This document shows positions 24,933 to 31,140 of a stretch of 31,140 nucleotides of DNA, one piece after another; position 1 is the stretch's first letter; each line of letters starts with the position of its first letter. The stretch lies in NCBI GenBank assembly GCA_934589835.1, contig CAKTOK010000014.1:1-31140 (forward strand), read 5' to 3'. The stretch is from an uncultured Oscillospiraceae bacterium (GTDB lineage Bacteria > Bacillota > Clostridia > Oscillospirales > Oscillospiraceae). The position numbers and the translations under genes were made by a program. The notes beneath the pieces are model-generated. The model was given only the letters and a program-made list of their open reading frames with translations, was not told where the DNA came from and did not search any database.

Positions 24933-25934
24933 ATGGCTCTGTTTGAAAGTTACGAGAGAAGAATCGACAAGATCAACGGCGTCCTCGCGCAGTACGGCAT
25001 CGGCTCCGTGGAGGAATGCCGTGAGATCTGCAAGGCGAAGGGCTTCGACCCCTATGAGATCGTCAAGAGCATCCAGCCCATCTGCTTCGAAAATGCCTGC
25101 TGGGCGTACACCGTGGGCGCGGCCATCGCCATCCAGTCCGGCGTAAAGACCGCCGCTGAGGCCGCCAAGAAGATCGGCGTGGGCCTCCAGTCCTTCTGCA
25201 TCGACGGCTCCGTGGCCGAGGATCGCAAGGTGGGCCTGGGCCACGGCAATCTGGGCGCCATGCTGCTGAGCGATGAGTCCAAGTGCTTCGCATTTCTGGC
25301 CGGCCACGAGTCCTTCGCCGCCGCCGAGGGCGCCATCGGTATCGTGAAAAACGCCAACAAGGCCCGCAAGCAGCCGCTGCGCGTGATCCTGAACGGCCTG
25401 GGCAAGGATGCCGCACAGATCATCAGCCGCATCAACGGCTTCACCTATGTGCAGACCCAGTTCGACTACTACACCGGCAAGCTCAACATTGTCCGTGAGA
25501 TCCGCTATTCCGAGACGGAGCGCGCCGATGTCCGCTGCTACGGTGCGGATGATGTGCGTGAGGGCGTGGCCATTATGCACCACGAGGGCGTGGACGTGTC
25601 CATCACCGGCAACTCCACCAACCCTACCCGCTTCCAGCATCCTGTGGCCGGCACCTATAAGAAGGAGTGCATCGAGCAGGGAAAGAAGTACTTCTCCGTG
25701 GCCTCCGGCGGCGGTACCGGCCGCACGCTGCATCCCGACAACATGGCCGCCGGTCCCGCCAGCTACGGCATGACCGACACCATGGGACGTATGCATTCCG
25801 ACGCGCAGTTCGCCGGCTCCAGCTCCGTCCCCGCCCATGTGGAGATGATGGGCTTCCTGGGCATGGGCAACAACCCCATGGTCGGCGCCACCGTGGCGGT
25901 GGCCGTGGCGGTGGAGGAAGCGGTAAAAGCCTGA
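24933..25934 (+). CDS. GGGtGRT family protein of unknown function
   Basis: The 333-residue product carries SVASGGGTGRTLHPDN (about 253-268), the motif that names the GGGtGRT family. Other features are a cluster of cysteines in the first half (CREICKAKG, PICFENACWAY, FCIDGS), a glycine-rich GLGHGNLGAML, and an Ala/Val-rich C-terminal tail. No enzymatic activity is established for the family; in Clostridia it is found next to the NifU-like scaffold, as here, so it is a candidate client or partner in iron-sulfur chemistry. The ribosome site GGGAGG is clear. It is the last gene of the pair and is followed by a hairpin. Confidence 0.85.
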   Translation: MALFESYERRIDKINGVLAQYGIGSVEECREICKAKGFDPYEIVKSIQPICFENACWAYTVGAAIAIQSGVKTAAEAAKKIGVGLQSFCIDGSVAEDRKVGLGHGNLGAMLLSDESKCFAFLAGHESFAAAEGAIGIVKNANKARKQPLRVILNGLGKDAAQIISRINGFTYVQTQFDYYTGKLNIVREIRYSETERADVRCYGADDVREGVAIMHHEGVDVSITGNSTNPTRFQHPVAGTYKKECIEQGKKYFSVASGGGTGRTLHPDNMAAGPASYGMTDTMGRMHSDAQFAGSSSVPAHVEMMGFLGMGNNPMVGATVAVAVAVEEAVKA

Positions 25935-25997
25935 TATACCCTAAATATACCAACGGATGAAAAGCCGTAAGGCGGGGTACGCCTTGCGACTGGGCAG

Positions 25998-26032
25998 AGA
26001 ACGGTGTGACCTTCACGGTCACGCCGTTCTTC
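25998..26032 (+). terminator. Hairpin after the GGGtGRT gene
   Basis: A 14-bp stem (25998-26011 with 26017-26030, one G-U pair) with a 5-base loop is followed only by TCT, so termination may be partial. A smaller AAGGCG/CGCCTT hairpin lies just upstream near 25970-25985. Confidence 0.65.
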
Positions 26033-26087
26033 TGCGTCAGGGGCAGCTGCTGCTCCGGCGGCCCTCTCATCCTTTTTGCGCGGCCTC

Positions 26088-26116
26088 TTGCGGCATTGCG
26101 GGGCATCTGGTATAAT
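26088..26116 (+). promoter_or_regulatory. Promoter of the comEC-holA-rnmV operon
   Basis: TTGCGG (26088-26093), a 17-base spacer and a perfect TATAAT (26111-26116). Confidence 0.8.
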
Positions 26117-26152
26117 GTCCTAATTAACGCCGAAGACAGGAGGAGAGAGCCT

Positions 26153-28435
26153 ATGCGCGTACTGGCCACCATTGCTTTCTCCTTTGCGGCGGGGCTGTTC
26201 CTTGTTTTGCTGCTGCCATGGTCCGGCTGGTATCTCTGGGCCGCGGCGGGTCTTGCACTGGCTGCTGTGGGACTGAGGCTGTGGGCGCGGCGCTGGCGGT
26301 ATCTCCGGCGGAGCCTGCTGGTGCTGTGGCCGCTGGCAGCGGCGCTGGCGTATTTCACCGTCTATCAGGCGGTGGTGCAGCAGCCTGTGCTGGAAATGTG
26401 TGGCAAGGAAAACGACTTTACAGCAATAGTGTGCGGATGGCCGGAGGAAACAGGACGCGGCGGACGGGTCACGGTGCGGCTCCGCGGGCTGCGTGGGGCC
26501 AAGGCGGTCTACTACGGCGGAGACGAGGTGCTGTCACTGATACCCGGGCAGGAGCTGTCCGGCACGGCATGGTGGCAGAATGCCGCCAGCATCCGCGGCA
26601 CGGCGCTCACCCAGTTCACCGCCCGCGGCGTATATGCTCTGCTATACCAGCGGGGCGAGAGCACGGCCGTATCAGACGGCAGCAGCGGCGGTCTGCAATG
26701 GCTGCCGCTGCGGGCCGGCAGGGCGTTTCGCCGGCAGATCTCCGTACTCTGGGAGGATCCGTCGGTACAGGGCTTCCTGACGGCGGAGCTCACCGGCGAC
26801 AAGGCGGCGCTGCCGGAGGGTGACGCCGTGGCCATGCAGGAGACGGGGCTGGCCCATCTCTTTGCGGTGTCCGGCCTGCACTGCGGCTTTCTGGTGACGC
26901 TGCTGAGCCTGCTGCTGCCCACGAGACGGCGCAGAACGCTATGCGCTGTGACGGCGCCAGTGCTGCTGTTCTATATGGTGATGGTGGGCTTGTCGCCGTC
27001 GGTGGTGCGGGCCTGTATCATGCAGCTCTTCCTGCTGATCGCGCCGCTGTTTCGGCGGGACGGAGACGGCTTGACCAGTCTCGCCGCCGCGCTGGGCGTG
27101 ATCCTGCTGGTCAACCCCTTTGCAGCGGGGAGCGTCAGTTTGCAGCTGAGCTTCGCCGCGGCGCTGGGAATGGTGCTGCTGGCGCCGCGGCTCCACGGGG
27201 CGCTTGCCGGATGGTATCGGGGCGGCAGCCCCGTGGCGGGCTGGCTTGTCCGATTTGCGGCGGCTAATCTGGCGGCTACACTGGGCGCTATGGTGTTCAC
27301 CGTGCCGCTGATCGCATGGTATTTCAATAGTTTCTCACTGGTCTCCCCGCTGGCAGGGCTGCTGGCGGTGCCTGCCGCCGGCTGGAGCTTCATGGCGACC
27401 TTCGTCACCACCCTCCTGAGCTTTGCATGGCTGCCGCTGGGGCGGGTGCTGGGCTGGCTGTCGTGGGTGCTGGTGAAGTACATCCTGCTGGCGGCCCACG
27501 GCCTGACGGCCCTGCCGTTCCACGCGGTATATTTCGACAACCGCTATCTGATCTACTGGATGCTGTACAGCTACGCCGCGTTTATCGGCTGCGCCGTCAC
27601 AAAGGACCGGCGGCGCAAGTACGCGGCGGCAGCGGTGCTGTCGGCGTTGGCGCTGGCGCTCTCTGTCTGGCTTGGCAGCAGCGAGAGCCGCGGCGGCGTT
27701 ATGAGCGCGCTGGCGCTGGACGTGGGGCAGGGCGAGAGCGTGGCCCTCTGGTCCGACGGACAGGCGGTGCTGGTGGACTGCGGCAGCAGCAACAGCTACG
27801 TGGACGCGGGCGGTGTGGCGGCGGACCGGCTGGAGAGTATGGGCCTGCACCGGCTGCAATGCGTGATCGTGACCCACTACCACGCCGACCACACCAACGG
27901 CCTGTACGAGGTGCTGGAGCGTCTGCCGGTGGACAAGCTGTACCTGCCGGATATCGAGGACGAGTACGGCGTGCGGGAGCGGCTGGTGTCGCTGGCGGAG
28001 GAAAAGGGCACAGACGTGGTGTTCGTGGAGCGAACCACCGTGCTGACACTGGGGAAGATGATGCTGACGGTCTACCCGCCGGTGACGGCGTCGGGCGACC
28101 TGAACGAGCAGGGCCTGTCGGTGCTGGGCACGGCAGGGGAGTTCGACATCCTCGTCACCGGCGACATGGCGGGCAGCACCGAGCGGAGGCTGGCGGAGAT
28201 CTATGACCTGCCGGATGTGGAGGTACTGGTGGTGAGCCACCACGGCTCCCGTTACAGCTCGGACGCCGCATTTTTGCAGGCGATACGGCCGGAAACGGCG
28301 GTCATCTCCGTGGGCGATAATAGCTACGGCCATCCGGCGCAGGAGACGCTGGACCGGCTGACGGAGGCGGGCGCGTCCGTCTGGCGCACGGATGAACAGG
28401 GCGCGGTGCGTATCACCGTGAACGGAGGGAACTGA
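26153..28435 (+). CDS. comEC: DNA internalization channel protein ComEC/Rec2
   Basis: ComEC forms the membrane channel through which single-stranded DNA enters during natural transformation. The 760-residue product has the full three-part layout: N-terminal membrane segments with an OB-like extracellular domain (DUF4131, about 1-200), the competence domain with many membrane helices (about 215-500, including LAHLFAVSGLHCGF near 232), and a C-terminal metallo-beta-lactamase domain with THYHADHTNG near 573 and SHHGS further on, which is thought to degrade the non-entering strand. The ribosome site AGGAGGAGAG precedes the ATG. holA follows after 1 base. Other competence genes are not in the window. 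Confidence 0.94.
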   Translation: MRVLATIAFSFAAGLFLVLLLPWSGWYLWAAAGLALAAVGLRLWARRWRYLRRSLLVLWPLAAALAYFTVYQAVVQQPVLEMCGKENDFTAIVCGWPEETGRGGRVTVRLRGLRGAKAVYYGGDEVLSLIPGQELSGTAWWQNAASIRGTALTQFTARGVYALLYQRGESTAVSDGSSGGLQWLPLRAGRAFRRQISVLWEDPSVQGFLTAELTGDKAALPEGDAVAMQETGLAHLFAVSGLHCGFLVTLLSLLLPTRRRRTLCAVTAPVLLFYMVMVGLSPSVVRACIMQLFLLIAPLFRRDGDGLTSLAAALGVILLVNPFAAGSVSLQLSFAAALGMVLLAPRLHGALAGWYRGGSPVAGWLVRFAAANLAATLGAMVFTVPLIAWYFNSFSLVSPLAGLLAVPAAGWSFMATFVTTLLSFAWLPLGRVLGWLSWVLVKYILLAAHGLTALPFHAVYFDNRYLIYWMLYSYAAFIGCAVTKDRRRKYAAAAVLSALALALSVWLGSSESRGGVMSALALDVGQGESVALWSDGQAVLVDCGSSNSYVDAGGVAADRLESMGLHRLQCVIVTHYHADHTNGLYEVLERLPVDKLYLPDIEDEYGVRERLVSLAEEKGTDVVFVERTTVLTLGKMMLTVYPPVTASGDLNEQGLSVLGTAGEFDILVTGDMAGSTERRLAEIYDLPDVEVLVVSHHGSRYSSDAAFLQAIRPETAVISVGDNSYGHPAQETLDRLTEAGASVWRTDEQGAVRITVNGGN

Positions 28436-28436
28436 T

Positions 28437-29486
28437 ATGGCGAAAAACGACGGACGCGGCCGCAGCGGCGGCTACGAGGCGCTGCGCGCCGCCATCAGGG
28501 CGGGCGTACCGGCCAATCTCTATATCTTTTACGGCGAGGAGCGGTACCTGCTCCAGACCATGGCGCAGCAGCTGAAGGACCTGCTGATCCCTGAGAGCTT
28601 CGAGGAGTTCAACTACCACCGGCTCACCGGCAAGGGCCTGACGGTACAGGAGCTGGCGGAGACGGCGGAGGCCATGCCCATGATGGCGGAGCATACGCTC
28701 ATCACGGTTACAGATCTGGATATCTTCAAGCTGGACGAGGGCCAGCGCACGGCATTGATCCAGCTGTTGTCGGACTTCCCGCCCTACTGCACGCTGGTGT
28801 TCCTGTATGAACAGGTGACCTACAAGCGGGACGGCAAGATGAAGAAGCTGTGCGCCGCGCTGAACGAATATGTGCAGGAGGTGGAATTCGTCCAACAGGA
28901 TCGGTCGGATCTGCTGAAATGGCTGAAGCGGCGGTTTGCCGCCACCGGCCACGACATCGACCAGACGGCGGCGGATCATCTGCTGTTCACCTGCGGCAGC
29001 CTGATGCGGGGGCTGATACCGGAGATCGAGAAGATCGCCGCCTATGCCAAAGGGGAGCGCATCACCGTGGCGGACATTGACGCCGTGGCGGAGCCGGTGC
29101 TGGACGCCCGCATCTTTGACATGACCAACGCCGTGACAGCGCGGGATTACGACCGCGCCGCCGCCATCCTCAGCGAGCTGCTGCGGATGCAGACGGAGCC
29201 CATCGTCATTCTGGCGGCGCTGGGGAAGGAGCTGCGGCGGCTGTACACGGCGCGTCTGGCGCTGGACGGCGGCAAGGACCGCATCTGGCTCAAGGAGCTG
29301 TGGAGCATGAGCAGCGACTATCCCGCCAAGCTGCTGCTGCAGGCGGCGAGGAAGGTGGACCACGCCTGGTGCCGTCAGGCGGTGAAGCGCAGCCAGACGC
29401 TGGATCGCCGCATGAAGAGCGAGCGGAACATGGACAGTGAGGGCGAGCTGAAGCTGTTCCTCATGGAACTGGCAGGTGCGCGATGA
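28437..29486 (+). CDS. holA: DNA polymerase III subunit delta
   Basis: HolA is the clamp-loader subunit that opens the sliding clamp. The 349-residue product begins after a short basic tail with LYIFYGEERYLLQTM, the degenerate nucleotide-binding start of delta, and contains FLYEQVTYKRDGKMKKL, then GHDIDQTAADHLLFTCG with the helical lid, ARIFDMTNAV, and a C-terminal helical collar. It lacks a Walker A motif, as expected. The gene follows comEC by one base and overlaps rnmV by ATGA. comEC followed by holA is a common order in Firmicutes. Confidence 0.93.
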   Translation: MAKNDGRGRSGGYEALRAAIRAGVPANLYIFYGEERYLLQTMAQQLKDLLIPESFEEFNYHRLTGKGLTVQELAETAEAMPMMAEHTLITVTDLDIFKLDEGQRTALIQLLSDFPPYCTLVFLYEQVTYKRDGKMKKLCAALNEYVQEVEFVQQDRSDLLKWLKRRFAATGHDIDQTAADHLLFTCGSLMRGLIPEIEKIAAYAKGERITVADIDAVAEPVLDARIFDMTNAVTARDYDRAAAILSELLRMQTEPIVILAALGKELRRLYTARLALDGGKDRIWLKELWSMSSDYPAKLLLQAARKVDHAWCRQAVKRSQTLDRRMKSERNMDSEGELKLFLMELAGAR

Positions 29487-30082
29487 AGCCCCGCATCCGC
29501 GAGGTCATCGTGGTGGAGGGCCGCTACGATAAAAACGCCCTTTTGCAGGTGGTGGACGCCGCCGTGGTGGAGACGGGGGGCTTTGCCGTCTTCAACGATG
29601 GGGAGAAGACCGCCTATCTCCGCAATCTGGCGCAGCAGCGGGGGCTGATATTGCTGACGGACCCTGACGGCGCGGGCTTCGTCATCCGCAATCGCCTCAA
29701 GAGCGTGCTGCCGCCGGAAAAGCTGAAGCAGGCCTATGTGCCGGACGTATACGGCAAGGAGCGCCGCAAGCGCACCGGCGGTAAGGAGGGCAAGCTGGGG
29801 GTGGAGGGGATGCCGCCTCAGGTGCTGCTGGAGGCCCTGCGCCGGGCGGGCGCCACCTTCGAGGACAGCGACGCCATACCGCAGCGGGCGGGCCTGACCA
29901 AGGCGGACCTGCTGGAAAAGGGCCTCATCGGCCCGGGCTCCGCCGAAAGAAGGGCGGCGCTCCAGAAAAAGCTGGAGCTGCCGTCGCGTCTGACGGCCAA
30001 CGGCCTGCTGGAGGCGCTGGACCTGCTGGTGACGCGGGAGGAATTCGACAGACTGTGCGGATTTTTGCGGGATGCGCCGTAA
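29483..30082 (+). CDS. rnmV: Ribonuclease M5-like Toprim protein
   Basis: RNase M5 performs the last cleavage of 5S rRNA precursor in Firmicutes. The 199-residue product has a Toprim domain with the acidic EGRYDK (Glu12) and LLTDPDGAGF (Asp60, Asp62), followed by KERRKRTGGKEGKLGVEG and a C-terminal DUF4093 region. This matches RnmV in length and order. In Bacillus the partner gene is ksgA; here it sits behind holA with an ATGA overlap and before glnS. A remoter Toprim paralogue of RNase M5 cannot be excluded. Confidence 0.85.
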   Translation: MKPRIREVIVVEGRYDKNALLQVVDAAVVETGGFAVFNDGEKTAYLRNLAQQRGLILLTDPDGAGFVIRNRLKSVLPPEKLKQAYVPDVYGKERRKRTGGKEGKLGVEGMPPQVLLEALRRAGATFEDSDAIPQRAGLTKADLLEKGLIGPGSAERRAALQKKLELPSRLTANGLLEALDLLVTREEFDRLCGFLRDAP

Positions 30083-30087
30083 ACCTC

Positions 30088-30116
30088 TTGCAATTCCCGC
30101 CGCCGCCGCGTATAAT
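30088..30116 (+). promoter_or_regulatory. Promoter of glnS
   Basis: TTGCAA (30088-30093), a 17-base GC-rich spacer and a perfect TATAAT (30111-30116). Confidence 0.88.
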
Positions 30117-30169
30117 AAATACCTGTTTTTACGCAGAATGATTTGCAATCAAGGAGTGTGAGAAGGATC

Positions 30170-31140
30170 ATGGCCGAGGAAATCAAGACCCCCGAGACGG
30201 AGGAGTCCGGCAAAAATTTCATTCTGAATTTCATCGACGAGGACATCGCAGAGGGTGGTCAGTTCCAGGGAATGACCGTCCACACCCGTTTCCCGCCGGA
30301 GCCCAACGGCTATCTGCACATCGGGCACTGCAAGGCGCTGACCATCGACTTTGGCACCGCCGAGAAGTACAACGGCCTGTGCAACCTGCGGATGGACGAC
30401 ACCAACCCCACCAAGGAGGATGAGGAGTTCGTGGAGGCCATCAAGCAGGACATCCACTGGCTGGGCTTCGACTGGGGCGACCGGTTCTTCTACGGCTCGG
30501 ATTACTTTGAGGAGGACTACCGTCAGGCGGTGCTGCTCATCAAGAAGGGGCTGGCGTATGTGTGCCAGCTGACGCCGGAGGAGTTCAAGCAGAACCGCGG
30601 CGACATCGGCATCCCCGCCGTGTCCCCCTACCGCGACCGGCCCATAGAGGAGAGTCTGGAGCTGTTCGCCCGTATGCGGGCCGGAGAGTTCCCCAACGGC
30701 GCCATGACGCTGCGGGCCAAGATCGACCTGGCCAGCGGCAACTTCAATATGCGGGACCCCGTGATCTACCGCATCAACCACATGAGCCACCACCGGCAGG
30801 GCAACAAGTGGTGCATCTATCCCATGTACGACTTCGCCCATCCCATTCAGGACGCGCTGGAGGGCATTACCCACAGCCTGTGCTCGCTGGAGTTTGAGGC
30901 CCACCGCCCCTTGTACAACTGGGTCATCGAGCACTGCGAGCTGCCCGCCCGTCCCCGCCAGATCGAGTTTGCCCGTTTGGGCATCGACCACACGGTGATG
31001 TCCAAGCGGAAGCTTCGCAGGCTGGTGGAGGAGCAGTATGTCTCCGGCTGGGACGATCCCCGTATGCCCACGCTGTGCGGCCTGCGCCGCCGGGGCTATA
31101 CCGCCGCGTCCATCCGCAATTTCTGCGAGCGCATCGGCGT
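30170..31140 (+). CDS. glnS: Glutamine--tRNA ligase (partial, runs off the right edge)
   Basis: The first 323 codons are present without a stop. GlnS charges tRNA-Gln directly. The class I signature [15 protein letters not shown] has HIGH at residues 50-53, and the KMSKS equivalent MSKRK stands near residue 277. [15 protein letters not shown] and [20 protein letters not shown] are specific to GlnS rather than GltX. The ATG at 30170 follows AAGGAG and GAAGGA sites. Most Firmicutes use GltX plus GatCAB instead; glnS in some Clostridia is usually regarded as laterally acquired. The leader is about 47 bases, too short for a T-box. Confidence 0.96.
   Translation, partial: MAEEIKTPETEESGKNFILNFIDEDIAEGGQFQGMTVHTRFPPEPNGYLHIGHCKALTIDFGTAEKYNGLCNLRMDDTNPTKEDEEFVEAIKQDIHWLGFDWGDRFFYGSDYFEEDYRQAVLLIKKGLAYVCQLTPEEFKQNRGDIGIPAVSPYRDRPIEESLELFARMRAGEFPNGAMTLRAKIDLASGNFNMRDPVIYRINHMSHHRQGNKWCIYPMYDFAHPIQDALEGITHSLCSLEFEAHRPLYNWVIEHCELPARPRQIEFARLGIDHTVMSKRKLRRLVEEQYVSGWDDPRMPTLCGLRRRGYTAASIRNFCERIG

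Overview
The window is a GC-rich, densely coded stretch of chromosome from a low-oxygen Firmicute, most likely a gut member of the Oscillospirales (Oscillospiraceae / Ruminococcaceae group). Grounds for this are the addB-addA recombination pair (AddAB rather than RecBCD), a type III glutamine synthetase, a SpoIIM-family membrane protein, a ribonuclease M5-like Toprim protein, a DivIVA-like protein, a NifU-like/GGGtGRT pair of the kind seen in Clostridia, and sigma-A promoters with 16-17 nt spacers. No species can be named from the sequence alone.

Layout, left to right. Positions 1-186 hold a degenerate 34-35 bp tandem repeat in front of addB-addA (230-7103). Next come rpmE, then the overlapping operon hflX - GNAT acetyltransferase - yigZ (7524-9998). 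A separate unit with its own promoter and an attenuator-like leader encodes a double DUF1538 membrane protein and a tandem P-II-like protein (10168-12454). tRNA-Arg(ACG) follows at 12621-12697. Its last 45 bases recur exactly at 15010-15054, and the 2.3 kb between the copies looks like the remnant of an integrated element. That remnant carries one lipoprotein gene, about 0.9 kb of non-coding debris, and no integrase.

Beyond the island lie a DivIVA-like coiled-coil gene, then asnA and a PLP aminotransferase on the minus strand, a YkvI-family transporter on the plus strand, and a minus-strand operon gltX - spoIIM-like - glnN (23960 to 19726). The plus strand resumes with the NifU-like scaffold and GGGtGRT pair (24222-25934), then the operon comEC - holA - rnmV (26153-30082), and ends in glnS, which is cut by the right edge.

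Functionally, many genes concern nitrogen and amide amino acids: asparagine synthesis (asnA), glutamine synthesis (glnN), Glu-tRNA and Gln-tRNA charging (gltX, glnS), an aminotransferase and a P-II-like sensor. A second theme is DNA handling (addAB, comEC, holA). Most units have a readable promoter and many end in a strong hairpin, several of them shared by converging genes. The parts least explained by known biology are the DUF1538/P-II-like module with its leader, the NifU-like/GGGtGRT pair, and the tRNA-anchored remnant island.
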